The notes below the pieces were generated by a model. The model did no database searches. It was not told the DNA's origin and saw nothing but the letters and a program-made list of their open reading frames with translations. Both the position numbers and the translations under genes were made by a program. Positions 19,653 to 28,314 of a DNA stretch of 64,000 nt are shown here, piece after piece (positions within the stretch are counted from its first letter, which is position 1; every line of letters begins with the position of its first letter). Source of the stretch: an uncultured Lachnospiraceae bacterium (GTDB taxonomy: Bacteria > Bacillota > Clostridia > Lachnospirales > Lachnospiraceae); NCBI GenBank assembly GCA_910577645.1, contig CAJTOL010000007.1, positions 65,375 to 129,374 on the forward strand, in the 5' to 3' direction.

Positions 19653-20387
19653 CTAACACACACCGTCGATCATATGGTGGAGCTTTTCAAGGGCCTCCCG
19701 AATTCCTCCTACCTGGTCGATTAGTCCGGCTTTCACGGTTTCCTCTCCTACCAGAACCGTACCCAAGTCCCTGGTAAGCATCTCCGTATTATGCATCAGA
19801 CGCATCAGCTCTTCATAGCTTGTCCTGGAGTGGAGGGACACAAAGCTTAAGATCCGGTCCTGGATCATTTCAAAATATTCGTAGGTCTGAGATGCTCCGA
19901 TAACCATCCCGCTCATTCTCACCGGATGAATCATCATAGTTCCGGTAGGCACAATAAAGGAATAATCCGAAGCCACTGCCAGGGGGACTCCAATTGAATG
20001 GCTTCCTCCCAAAACCAGAGATACCGTTGGAATACTCAAAGAAGCAATCATTTCCGCAATGGCAAGCCCGGCGTCTACGTCTCCCCCGGAAGTATTTAAG
20101 AGAACCAGCAGGCCCTCCACCTCCTTGTCATCCTCTATTTCTGCAAGCTTTGGGAGAACATGATCGTATTTGGTGGCCTTACTGCTTCCCGACAGGTTTT
20201 CATGGCCTTCCACCTCTCCGATAATAGACAAAAGATGGATGTTGTGGCGGCTTTTATTGTGGTCTAAAGTCATCTGGCCGTACTCTTCCAGGGTTTTGTT
20301 TTCCTTTTCTTCCAGCTCCTTTTTGGTTACCTCCTTCTCCCCGGCGCTTTCCGTGGATTCCTGGCGGTTTTTTTCCTGGTTTTCCAT
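19653..20387 (-). CDS. ClpP-like serine protease of the TepA family
   Basis: ClpP-fold protease related to TepA and commonly placed next to ftsK/spoIIIE in clostridia. The fold motifs are LNTSGGDVDAGLAIAEMI, the nucleophile serine in GGSHSIGVPLA, and the histidine in MMIHPVRMSG. Residues 1-45 are a charged Glu/Lys-rich extension. The start at 20387 is fixed by AAGGGGG just upstream; an open frame continues upstream to 20504 but lacks such a site. The substrate is unknown; a role in protein export or sporulation is only family-based inference. Confidence 0.82.
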   Translation of the reverse strand: MENQEKNRQESTESAGEKEVTKKELEEKENKTLEEYGQMTLDHNKSRHNIHLLSIIGEVEGHENLSGSSKATKYDHVLPKLAEIEDDKEVEGLLVLLNTSGGDVDAGLAIAEMIASLSIPTVSLVLGGSHSIGVPLAVASDYSFIVPTGTMMIHPVRMSGMVIGASQTYEYFEMIQDRILSFVSLHSRTSYEELMRLMHNTEMLTRDLGTVLVGEETVKAGLIDQVGGIREALEKLHHMIDGVC

Positions 20388-20523
20388 ATGGTTCCCCCTT
20401 ATTCTCATTAATTCTCTTACTGTTATGTTTATTCTGTACTGATTTTCTTCTCTTATGCGCTGTACATTTTTTCTTTTTTGTAGTAAGATATTGGTTAAAA
20501 TCAAACCTAACAGGAGGTTTTAA

Positions 20524-21723
20524 ATGGAAAAGATAAAAATGACCACTCCCCTGGTAGAGATGGACGGGGACGAAATGACAAGAATCCTCTGGAAGATGAT
20601 CAAGGATGAACTGTTGATTCCTTTTATCGATTTAAAAACCGAGTATTACGACCTGGGCTTAGAACACCGGGATGCCACCAATGATCAGGTAACCGTAGAT
20701 TCTGCCCTGGCTACCAAAAAGTACGGCGTTGCCGTAAAGTGCGCTACCATTACCCCCAATGCCGCCAGAGTAACCGAATATAATTTAAAGGAAATGTGGA
20801 AAAGCCCCAACGGCACCATCCGGGCCATTCTGGACGGAACCGTATTCCGCAGCCCTATTGTGGTAAAGGGAATTGAGCCCTGTGTAAAGAATTGGAAGAA
20901 ACCCATTACCATCGCAAGACATGCCTATGGCGACGTATATAAGGGTGTGGAAATGAAAATACCGGCAGCCGGAAAGGCAGAACTTGTCTACACTGCTGCA
21001 GACGGCTCAGAAATCCGGGAAACCATCCACGATTTTACCGGATCCGGTATCATCCAGGGTATGCACAACATATCCGCTTCCATTGAAAGCTTTGCCAGAA
21101 GCTGCTTTAACTATGCCCTGGATTTAAAACAGGATCTGTGGTTTGCCACCAAGGACACAATCTCAAAAAAATATGATCACACCTTTAAGGATATTTTCCA
21201 GGAGATTTTTGATAAGGAGTATGCCGGCAGATTCCAGGAGGCAGGCATTACTTATTTTTATACATTAATTGATGACGCCGTAGCCCGGGTTATGAAATCG
21301 GAAGGCGGCTATATCTGGGCCTGCAAAAACTACGACGGAGATGTGATGAGCGATATGATTTCCTCTGCTTTCGGCTCTCTGGCTATGATGACCTCTGTAT
21401 TGGTTTCCCCGGAAGGCTACTATGAGTATGAAGCGGCTCACGGCACCGTACAGCGCCACTACTACAAGCACTTAAAAGGGGAAGAAACCTCCACCAACTC
21501 TGTTGCCACTATTTTTGCCTGGTCCGGCGCTTTGAGAAAGCGGGGAGAACTGGACCGTAATCCGGAATTGGCCGCCTTTGCAGACAAGCTGGAGAAAGCC
21601 ACCCTGGATACCATTGAAAACGGTTTTATGACTAAAGATCTGGCTCTCATTACCTCTATAGAGAACCCCACTGTATTAAACAGCCAGGACTTTATCAAAG
21701 CCATTGCCAAGCGGCTGGCGTAG
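20524..21723 (+). CDS. icd: NADP-dependent isocitrate dehydrogenase, eukaryotic-like type
   Basis: Oxidative decarboxylation of isocitrate to 2-oxoglutarate, supplying glutamate synthesis. The N-terminal VEMDGDEMTRILW and the pattern of the 399-residue chain match the homodimeric subfamily II (mitochondrial/cytosolic type) rather than the E. coli type. Substrate and metal ligands lie in PNGTIRAILDGTVFR and the YDGDVMSD segment; GTVQRHYY is the NADP-binding region. A clear AGGAGG precedes the ATG. It is a single-gene unit, divergent from the TepA-like gene. Confidence 0.93.
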   Translation: MEKIKMTTPLVEMDGDEMTRILWKMIKDELLIPFIDLKTEYYDLGLEHRDATNDQVTVDSALATKKYGVAVKCATITPNAARVTEYNLKEMWKSPNGTIRAILDGTVFRSPIVVKGIEPCVKNWKKPITIARHAYGDVYKGVEMKIPAAGKAELVYTAADGSEIRETIHDFTGSGIIQGMHNISASIESFARSCFNYALDLKQDLWFATKDTISKKYDHTFKDIFQEIFDKEYAGRFQEAGITYFYTLIDDAVARVMKSEGGYIWACKNYDGDVMSDMISSAFGSLAMMTSVLVSPEGYYEYEAAHGTVQRHYYKHLKGEETSTNSVATIFAWSGALRKRGELDRNPELAAFADKLEKATLDTIENGFMTKDLALITSIENPTVLNSQDFIKAIAKRLA

Positions 21724-21802
21724 ATATTAAGAGGGCATTTTCTGCCCATTCCCGGGTTTAATATTGTCCCTTTGCCGGACATTTAGAGAAAACAAAAGGA
21801 AA

Positions 21803-21890
21803 GGGAATGTCTCAAAATAAAACCAGGGACTTTCTATTAGCAAAAGTCAACGGACATCTGCTAATAGAAAGTCCCTTTATTTCATTTTAT
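21803..21890. repeat. Dispersed inverted-repeat element, family A, copy 1
   Basis: An imperfect inverted repeat whose arms carry GGGACTTTCTATTAGCA and its complement around a short centre, with outer blocks resembling GGGAATGTCTCAAAAT and TTTCATTTTAT. The right arm (about 21851-21888) is identical in reverse complement to the left arm of the element at 53040. It has no coding capacity. It looks like a miniature inverted-repeat transposable element or a REP-like sequence, and could also act as a terminator for icd. Confidence 0.65.
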
Positions 21891-21931
21891 TATGCTGTGT
21901 CCTGGTAAGCAGGGGTACAGCATAATAAATA

Positions 21932-22630
21932 TCAAATTCTCCCGGCCTCCAAGCCTTTTTTGCACATGGCATCGAACCTCTTACAGGCTGAAACAATCCC
22001 GTCAGGCTGGTTAAATACCGTAAAAATCCCGGTAACGATTACATTGGCTCCCCGCTGGATGCAGGGAATCAAATACTCACAGGTCATGGCTCCGTCTACA
22101 TTAATCAGAAAATCCTTTCCCACCCGTTTTCTCACTGCATCTAACATTCCAACCCGCTCCACTGTCCCGGGCATAAATTTCTGCCCGGCAAATCCAGGTT
22201 CCACTGCCATCAGTGTTACCATTTCCACCAGATCCGCGTAAGGCTCCACTACCTCCACCGGCTGTGACGGATTGATCACCACTCCGGGCCGGATATTTGC
22301 CGCCCGGATTTTGTCAATTGTCCGGATGGCAAATGGGGTGCTGTCTGCATGAAAGCTTAAGTAGTCTACTTTGGCCTCCGCCATACTTTCCACATAGGCC
22401 CCGGGGTCTGTTACCATCATATGTACATCCAGAATAATATCCGGATATTCCTGCCTCAGATCCTTTAGAAAACGCAGGGGAAAACACAAATTTGGCACAT
22501 AATTCCCGTCCATCAGATCGATATGTAAAAAATACACCCCGGCTTTTCGAAGCTCCTCCACATCCTCCCGGATATGCAATGTGTTGCAGTTAGCCAGCGA
22601 CGGGGAATTAATCACTACAGAATCCACCAT
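21932..22630 (-). CDS. Ribulose-phosphate 3-epimerase-like sugar-phosphate epimerase
   Basis: Second member of the Rpe family in the window, only distantly like the housekeeping copy. The barrel signatures are kept: HIDLMDGNYVPNL, DVHMMV, a substrate His in LSFHADST, MAVEPGFAGQKFMPG and NVDGAM. Its place at the end of a TRAP/IolB-like operon suggests a 3-epimerase for a hexulose or pentulose phosphate, as for allulose-6-phosphate epimerases; the exact substrate is unknown. The ATG at 22630 follows GGGAGG closely (a GTG one codon later has better spacing). It overlaps the upstream gene. Confidence 0.78.
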   Translation of the reverse strand: MVDSVVINSPSLANCNTLHIREDVEELRKAGVYFLHIDLMDGNYVPNLCFPLRFLKDLRQEYPDIILDVHMMVTDPGAYVESMAEAKVDYLSFHADSTPFAIRTIDKIRAANIRPGVVINPSQPVEVVEPYADLVEMVTLMAVEPGFAGQKFMPGTVERVGMLDAVRKRVGKDFLINVDGAMTCEYLIPCIQRGANVIVTGIFTVFNQPDGIVSACKRFDAMCKKGLEAGRI

Positions 22631-23507
22631 TTTCCTCCCATACAAAATTTCTTTCCATTACCCTCCGGGTGGTCTCGTAAGCCTGCTCCACCACCCACTC
22701 AGGGGTTCTTTCCCAATGCTCCGGGCGAAATGTTTCAATGGAACACATTCCTGTATAGCCTATCTCTTTCAGCACTCCCAAAAAGCGATCCATATCCACC
22801 ACCCCCTGCCCCGGAAAGCACCGCCGCTCCTGAGCCCGTTCCCGCTCCGGCACATCATCTGCGCTGTTGACGTGAACGGCAAAAATCTTGTTTTTATCCA
22901 CGGTTTTCATTACTTCAAATTCATTTTTTCCGTTATAGAGGTAAATATTATACGCATCAAACACATAGCCCACATTGTCCATGGAAACCGTCTCCACAAT
23001 CTGCCTGGCATGCTGGATATTCCTTACAGATGACCTTGGAAAGCCTACCGGCTCAAAACACAGCTTCATCCCATACTCCCCGGCTATGGGCCCCAGCTCT
23101 CTCAACATACGAATACAGTTTTCATCCCTCTCCTTTTCGGTTCCCGGAAAAGGACTATAATTAGGCCCCTCCAAAAACGGAGGTACCACGATCATGTGGT
23201 GATTTCCAATACGCTTTCCAATGTCACAGGCAAACAGAAACTGTCCCATAAGAAAGGTACGCCGTTTTTTGTCATCATCCTTTCCTAAAAATTCCGGATA
23301 CAGATAAAGAGCATTAAACGCATGGGGCTTTAAATGATGGGATGCAAAGAATCCGGCCAGATCTTCAGCTTTGTGGGTTCTTAAATACTCCATCAGCATG
23401 TCAAACCGAATCTCAATATAGTCAAATCCGGCTTTCTCACACAGTTCCAGATCCTTTTCCAAGGTGGAGCATCCCAGGCCGCAGGCCTCATTATATGATA
23501 TGTACAT
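22608..23507 (-). CDS. Sugar phosphate isomerase/epimerase (xylose isomerase-like TIM barrel)
   Basis: A 299-residue protein of the AP-endonuclease-2/xylose-isomerase-like superfamily. Typical segments are EKDLELCEKAGFDYIEIR at the N terminus, LCFEPVGFPRS (metal-binding Glu), GYVFDAYNIYL (metal-binding Asp), FAVHVNSADD (His/Asp) and CSIETFRPEHW (C-terminal Glu). Such enzymes isomerise or epimerise sugars, inositol derivatives or ketosugars. Start chosen at 23507 because AGGAGG lies nine bases before it. Substrate unknown. Confidence 0.8.
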   Translation of the reverse strand: MYISYNEACGLGCSTLEKDLELCEKAGFDYIEIRFDMLMEYLRTHKAEDLAGFFASHHLKPHAFNALYLYPEFLGKDDDKKRRTFLMGQFLFACDIGKRIGNHHMIVVPPFLEGPNYSPFPGTEKERDENCIRMLRELGPIAGEYGMKLCFEPVGFPRSSVRNIQHARQIVETVSMDNVGYVFDAYNIYLYNGKNEFEVMKTVDKNKIFAVHVNSADDVPERERAQERRCFPGQGVVDMDRFLGVLKEIGYTGMCSIETFRPEHWERTPEWVVEQAYETTRRVMERNFVWEENGGFCSD

Positions 23508-23527
23508 TGCTGCCTTCCTCCTAGTAA

Positions 23528-23606
23528 TAATGAATCGGCACGCGACGCTTCGCGTCACCTGCCATATCGTAGGAAGGGATCCTGAAAATGCTTCGCATTT
23601 CCCTTC
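23528..23606. repeat. Dispersed structured repeat, family B, copy 2
   Basis: Lies between the IolB-like gene and the TIM-barrel isomerase and closely matches 16539-16626. Read on the minus strand it can form a long stem, GTAGGAAGGGA with TCCCTTCCTAC, enclosing a small AATGCGAAGCATT hairpin, then a GACGCGAAGCGTC hairpin. Base changes between the copies partly keep the pairing, which suggests that structure matters. Confidence 0.6.
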
Positions 23607-24407
23607 CTACTCTATTCGTTCTGGGAACAGCTTTGCATCCCCAGCTTCCAGCCATGCATGATTTTCATCTGTACTGTAAATAATGTCTCCGCCGCCATCC
23701 TGAAGGCGCTGGGTCCACATGATGTACCCGGCATATCCGGGCGCAGTGGCCTGAGAGTGAAGCTGTCCGCCTGGATTACAGGTAACGCTCCGGTTCACTA
23801 CCTTGATGGCTTCATTTCCAAACTCGGAGAACCCATAACCCTGATCCGGCAAAAATTTGTAGTAATAAATCTCCGGCTCCTGATGCAAATGGGGCGGAAA
23901 GCAGGCCCAGCTGCCTGGAAAGTTCACTACTTCACCGCAGAACAGATTGGTTTCCGGACACACAGTCCGGTTAAAAAATTCCCGCTTAATCCTTTTCACC
24001 CTTCCTCCCAGCTTTTCTTCGTCTACAATTCCTCTAAAAAACAAGTCCTCCGGGCGATACAGTTTATTTTCAAACTGCCTTTCATTGGGGGTATTGGCCA
24101 CATTAATCTCTGCTTCCTGTGAAAGAGCCGTTATCCTCACCTGGGTGCCGCTGTGAACATGGAGCACATATGGATCGTCTGTAAAACAGCTTTTCCTCTC
24201 CCCTGTCTCCGTCTTGCCGTCCCACTCCAGGCAAACGGTTCCGCAGTTTAAACAAAATACATACTCTTCATTTGTAACAATCTCAAATACTTCTTTTTCT
24301 CTTAAATAAATAACACCAAATTCGGAATCCATCATCTCGGGGTTTTTCTTTCTGCTGACATACTGATTCACTGTCCCCTCAATGGCTCCTCTTATAACCT
24401 TTATCAT
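23607..24407 (-). CDS. IolB-like 5-deoxy-glucuronate isomerase family protein
   Basis: Cupin-type isomerase of the KduI/IolB family. IolB converts 5-deoxy-glucuronate to 2-deoxy-5-keto-gluconate in myo-inositol degradation. The metal-binding cupin region is visible as FPPHLHQEPEIYYYKF, with a further His in GGQLHSQATAPGYAGY. None of the other iol genes (iolC, D, E, G, A, J) is recognisable nearby, so the real substrate may be another sugar acid brought in by the adjacent TRAP transporter. 266 residues, full length. Confidence 0.75.
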   Translation of the reverse strand: MIKVIRGAIEGTVNQYVSRKKNPEMMDSEFGVIYLREKEVFEIVTNEEYVFCLNCGTVCLEWDGKTETGERKSCFTDDPYVLHVHSGTQVRITALSQEAEINVANTPNERQFENKLYRPEDLFFRGIVDEEKLGGRVKRIKREFFNRTVCPETNLFCGEVVNFPGSWACFPPHLHQEPEIYYYKFLPDQGYGFSEFGNEAIKVVNRSVTCNPGGQLHSQATAPGYAGYIMWTQRLQDGGGDIIYSTDENHAWLEAGDAKLFPERIE

Positions 24408-24426
24408 GGCAAGCGTCCATCCTTTA

Positions 24427-25731
24427 CTATTTTGTCAATATTGCCGGCAGCCATGTTCCTATTTCCGGCACCAGACACAGCAGGATTAAACAGCCAAACA
24501 GCGGAATATAAAAAGGAAGCATGGCCTTGACCATTCTCTGAAAACTGATTTTTGCCGTGTCCGCTATTACAAACAGGCACACGCCAAAGGGCGGAGTACA
24601 CAGGCCAATCATCAGATTTAACACCATAACCAGTCCGAAATACAAAGGATCAATCCCCATAGCTGTGGCGGCAGTTAAAAGTACCGGACCAAACACCAGA
24701 ATCGCCGCAATACTCTCCATAAAACATCCGATCATCAGCAGCGCAATGTTGACAATCAACATGAAAACAACCGGATTTGCTGTCACACCTGCAAGCCACT
24801 CAGCAATGGCATTAGAAATGCCGCAGCGGGCCAGAACCCATCCGTAAAAGGCGGCGGCAGCCGTTACGAATCCAATGGAAGCCGTATCCCTGACTGTTTC
24901 TTTTAAAATTTCCCATAGTTTTTTCATAGTCATCTCATGGAATACGAAAAAGGAAACAAACAGCGCATATACCGTGGCCACCACCGCTGATTCTGTGGTG
25001 GTAAAAAATCCTGTCCAAATCCCGGCCAGTAAAATCACCGGAGTCAGCATAGGGATCAATGCCTCCCAAAAGGCAATCCGGCATTCTTTCAACGTCGGAA
25101 ACGGCATCCTGGGGTAATTCCGCTGTTTTGCCACTACATATACAATGGCCATCATGGACAGCGTCATCAGAACACCGGGGATCACGCCTCCCAAAAACAG
25201 AGCTCCTACCGAAACACCTGAGATGGTTGAGTACATAACCATAGGCACAGACGGCGGAAAAATCGGTCCTATGGTGGAGGATGCCACTGTTACCCCTGCC
25301 GAAAAGTCCACATCATATCCATTGCTTTTCATGGCTTCAATTTCAATCTGCCCCAAACCTGCCGCGTCGGAAACAGCTGTTCCTGACATGCCGGCAAACA
25401 GCAAAGAAGCCACAATGTTGGCATGCCCCAGGCCTCCGGGCATCCATCCCACCGTAACATTGGCGAAATGGAAAATCCTTTTGGTAATTGACGAACCGTT
25501 CATAATCTTGGCTGCCAGAATAAACAGCGGAATCGACAGCAGCAAAAAATTCTGCAAACTGCTGGTAAGCTTTAAGGGCATTGCAATCAGCTGAAACCAC
25601 GCTGCAATACTCCCCATATTTACAATAAATCCCATACATCCGATGACACAAAGGGATATTCCCACCGGCACTCCCAGAGCCAAAAGCACAATGAGACCCA
25701 CTGTTAAAATCAGCGCTACAATTTGATACAC
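24427..25731 (-). CDS. dctM: TRAP transporter large permease, DctM family
   Basis: The large (12-helix) membrane subunit of a tripartite ATP-independent periplasmic-type transporter; it uses an ion gradient to move the solute. The chain is hydrophobic throughout, with segments such as LLLSIPLFILAAKIM and AGMSGTAVSDAAGLGQIE typical of DctM, and GLCTPPFGVCLFV near the end. I chose the GTG at 25731 because AGGAGG precedes it by seven bases, it overlaps the dctQ stop by 16 bases, and it gives the family length of 434 residues. Confidence 0.9.
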   Translation of the reverse strand: MYQIVALILTVGLIVLLALGVPVGISLCVIGCMGFIVNMGSIAAWFQLIAMPLKLTSSLQNFLLLSIPLFILAAKIMNGSSITKRIFHFANVTVGWMPGGLGHANIVASLLFAGMSGTAVSDAAGLGQIEIEAMKSNGYDVDFSAGVTVASSTIGPIFPPSVPMVMYSTISGVSVGALFLGGVIPGVLMTLSMMAIVYVVAKQRNYPRMPFPTLKECRIAFWEALIPMLTPVILLAGIWTGFFTTTESAVVATVYALFVSFFVFHEMTMKKLWEILKETVRDTASIGFVTAAAAFYGWVLARCGISNAIAEWLAGVTANPVVFMLIVNIALLMIGCFMESIAAILVFGPVLLTAATAMGIDPLYFGLVMVLNLMIGLCTPPFGVCLFVIADTAKISFQRMVKAMLPFYIPLFGCLILLCLVPEIGTWLPAILTK

Positions 25732-26213
25732 GTCTCTGCCTCCTTTGTCCTGTTTTTCAGATACTTCCTGGTATGCATAACCTTTGCATAAATCATAAAC
25801 ATGGTTCCCAGCAGCATAACCAGATACAAATATCCGTAAGTCAGCCATTCTACTGTAGGAATTGCCGCTTTCCACTCTGACAGCATCCGGTCATAGCAGC
25901 CATAAGCCAGGGTTACGAGAAAGAAATAGGTGCAGATATCGCCCAGAATGTTAAATGCCAGTGTTACGCCCGGACGTTTGTGAAACAAATCCTTTACCAT
26001 CGTTATAACCATCTGGCCATCCTCATAGACCAGAACCGGCATACCTAAAAACACGATTATCAGAAACATGGCCCGCCCAATCTCAACTGTCCAGGTAGCC
26101 GGAATATGAAAAATCATACGGGCCAATATCTGAAACAGCACAGAAAATGCAAGGATACAAAGACACACAGCACAAATATTTTCCAGACAGGAAAGCAATC
26201 TTTTTATCATCAT
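25716..26213 (-). CDS. dctQ: TRAP transporter small permease, DctQ family
   Basis: The small four-helix membrane subunit that pairs with DctM. The 165 residues show four hydrophobic segments (about 10-32, 45-65, 88-108, 128-150). The conserved EIGRAMFLIIVFLGMPVLV region is typical of DctQ. It sits between dctP and dctM in the canonical order and overlaps dctM. Confidence 0.88.
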   Translation of the reverse strand: MMIKRLLSCLENICAVCLCILAFSVLFQILARMIFHIPATWTVEIGRAMFLIIVFLGMPVLVYEDGQMVITMVKDLFHKRPGVTLAFNILGDICTYFFLVTLAYGCYDRMLSEWKAAIPTVEWLTYGYLYLVMLLGTMFMIYAKVMHTRKYLKNRTKEAETCIKL

Positions 26214-26242
26214 CCTCTTCCTTTCGCAGCAGGCTTCTGCCC

Positions 26243-27328
26243 TTACTGGGTACTGTCTATCAAGTCCAAAAGCCCCGGCTTCCAGTTGTCCTGATTATAT
26301 TTTTCCACAACCGGAGCTGCAAGCTCCATAAATGCCTGGTTATCCGGTGTCACTACCTCCATGCCTTCCTCCTGGCATTTCTCAATATAAGTTGCATCCG
26401 GATCCGGATATTCTTCTGCAACCTTTGCAGCCGCATCCTTCCACGCCGTATTAATCAGCTGCTGATCTTCTACTGTCAGCGTATTAAACCACTCCTCAGA
26501 AGTAATATATCTGGCCAGAGTAAAGATGTGGGAAGACAAAATCAGATATTTCTGAGCTTCATAATATTTATAGGAATAGATTGTCTCCGGCGGATTCTCC
26601 TGAGCATCCACTGTTCCCGTTTTCAGCGCCATATAAAGCTCTGCAAAATCCACTATGGTCGGGGAAGCGCCAAATGCTTCAAATACAGAAACACGGACAG
26701 GAATAGACGGCAAACGGAACTTCAGCCCTTTCAGATCATCCGGCGTTGTAATTTTCTTGTTGGAGGTCATCATCCGCGCGCCTCTGTAAAACCAGGCAGA
26801 GGTGATAATTCCTGACTTTTCCTGAACTTCTGAAAAAAGCTGGTCTCCATGAGTATTCAAAAAATTCTTAAAGTGATCCACGTCCCGAAACAGATACGGA
26901 GCCTCTAAAATGGAATATTCCGGCGCATAATATTCAAAATCCTCACATCCCAGCGCCCCCATCTCTATGGTACCCGCATGAACCCCTTCCGATACCTCTC
27001 TGGCGCCGCCAAGGGCTCCGCTTGGATGAATTACCACTTTAATTCTGCCGCCGGAAGCAGTTTCTATATTATTCTTAAATTCCTCCATCACCTGATGGAC
27101 CGGCCCCTCCGGCGCAAAGGTAGACGCAACATTGATGGTATAAGATTTTCCTTCCGCCGCTGCCGGCTGTTCCTCCTTTCCGGAAGCATCTGTTGATCCT
27201 TCGGCAGCAGAATTCACCGGTTCAGAAGCAGGCGCTGATGATGTGCTTTTTGCTCCGTTTCCGCCACAGGCTGCCAAGGAAAGCATCATTGCTGCTGTTA
27301 AGACAAGAGCTGTTACTTTTCTTTTCAT
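26243..27328 (-). CDS. dctP: TRAP transporter solute-binding lipoprotein, DctP family
   Basis: Extracellular substrate receptor of the TRAP system. The start at 27328 (GAGGAGG nine bases upstream) gives MKRKVTALVLTAAMMLSLAACG, a lipoprotein signal with lipobox LAAC. A low-complexity Ser/Glu linker follows, then the DctP fold with the conserved FRLPSIPVRVSVFEAFGASPT, where the Arg contacts the carboxylate of the ligand in characterised members, and DAQENPPETI. The ligand is therefore likely an organic or sugar acid. 361 residues. Confidence 0.9.
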   Translation of the reverse strand: MKRKVTALVLTAAMMLSLAACGGNGAKSTSSAPASEPVNSAAEGSTDASGKEEQPAAAEGKSYTINVASTFAPEGPVHQVMEEFKNNIETASGGRIKVVIHPSGALGGAREVSEGVHAGTIEMGALGCEDFEYYAPEYSILEAPYLFRDVDHFKNFLNTHGDQLFSEVQEKSGIITSAWFYRGARMMTSNKKITTPDDLKGLKFRLPSIPVRVSVFEAFGASPTIVDFAELYMALKTGTVDAQENPPETIYSYKYYEAQKYLILSSHIFTLARYITSEEWFNTLTVEDQQLINTAWKDAAAKVAEEYPDPDATYIEKCQEEGMEVVTPDNQAFMELAAPVVEKYNQDNWKPGLLDLIDSTQ

Positions 27329-27392
27329 AGAATTCATCCTCCTCAAAATAATAGTTTTTTCTTACCCCAAACAGATCTGTTTTGATACTATT

Positions 27393-27421
27393 ATATTAAC
27401 ATGTTAGCATGTTACTGTCAA
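27393..27421 (-). promoter_or_regulatory. Promoter of the dctPQM operon with embedded operator
   Basis: On the minus strand, TTGACA (27416-27421) and TAATAT (27393-27398) are 17 bases apart, a good sigma-A promoter. The 17-base spacer holds the palindrome ACATG-TTAG-CATGT at 27399-27412. A regulator bound there would block RNA polymerase. The GntR/FCD gene directly upstream is the obvious candidate; this link is inference. Confidence 0.6.
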
Positions 27422-27499
27422 TATAAAAATAGGCTATCTCCCCTGGCCATTATAATATTTCCATTTTATAAGAGTTATACTTGCCCTCAGCGGACAAAG

Positions 27500-27524
27500 A
27501 AAAAGGGATGTTGCAACATCCCCA
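27500..27524 (-). terminator. Intrinsic terminator after the GntR gene
   Basis: The perfect palindrome GGGATGTTGCAACATCCC (27505-27522) is followed on the minus strand by TTTTTC. It lies 15 bases past the gntR stop and separates that gene from the dctP promoter. Confidence 0.65.
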
Positions 27525-27538
27525 AATATTTTTCTATA

Positions 27539-28228
27539 TTAATTATGTACAAAATAGTCTGGCCACCGCACCAGGGCAATTTCCTGATAGGACTGCAGTT
27601 CATGAATATGCTGCTTTAACAAGCTTGCAGCTCCCTCTGCATCATTCCTGGAGACGCAGCTAATCAGCTGTTCATGTTCTTTGACAATTCCATCGCCCCG
27701 GCCCTCCTCCTTAGATGTAATCAGACGGAGTCTGTCATAATGGCCGTTCATCTTCCTGATCAGGGAAGCCGCCAGCTCTCCGTTGGTATCTGCAAATTCC
27801 ATCTGATGAAAACAGTTATCTAATTCCAGGAATTTTACATAATCCTCTGTCTTTAAAGCTGCATACTGATCCGTTATCATTTCTTTCATAGTTTCCAGGG
27901 TCTTTTTAGATGCTCTTTTTGCAAAGGCGCGCATATTTTCCACTTCAAGTGCTTCCCGAATAAACCACTCCTGATATACACGGTTAAAATCAATTTTTGA
28001 CACCACTGTTGCTTTCTGCGGCGATATCTCCAGCAGCCGTTCCTCCTGAAGCTGGATAAACGCCTCCCGGACAGGCGTCCTGCTGAGATTCAGCCGGGTC
28101 GCTGTATCCTGCGTACTGATCACCGTTCCCGGCTTTAATTCCATACTCACAATTTCATTTCGAAGCGTCTGGTATGCCTGCTCCCGCACACTATTTACCA
28201 CTACAACATACTGCCGTTTTTCACTCAT
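27539..28228 (-). CDS. GntR-family transcriptional regulator, FCD type
   Basis: Likely local regulator of the TRAP/sugar-acid operon. The winged helix (about 10-75) has ATRLNLSRTPVREAFIQLQEERLLE, the GntR signature. The C-terminal helical FCD domain (about 85-220) has the metal or ligand residues expected of the FadR subfamily, in LDNCFHQMEF and EHEQLISC. It ends just before the dctPQM promoter and its putative palindromic operator. Confidence 0.88.
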   Translation of the reverse strand: MSEKRQYVVVVNSVREQAYQTLRNEIVSMELKPGTVISTQDTATRLNLSRTPVREAFIQLQEERLLEISPQKATVVSKIDFNRVYQEWFIREALEVENMRAFAKRASKKTLETMKEMITDQYAALKTEDYVKFLELDNCFHQMEFADTNGELAASLIRKMNGHYDRLRLITSKEEGRGDGIVKEHEQLISCVSRNDAEGAASLLKQHIHELQSYQEIALVRWPDYFVHN

Positions 28229-28314
28229 GCTTGCTCAATTCCTTCTTCCATTGATATGCTTGCATTTTAGCACAATTAGAAAAAAGCTACAAGTTCTAAG
28301 TTTTCTATCTTTCT

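Noticed and set aside
23607..24407. A complete myo-inositol degradation operon
   Set aside because: Only the IolB-like gene fits; iolC, iolD, iolE, iolG and iolA are not there.
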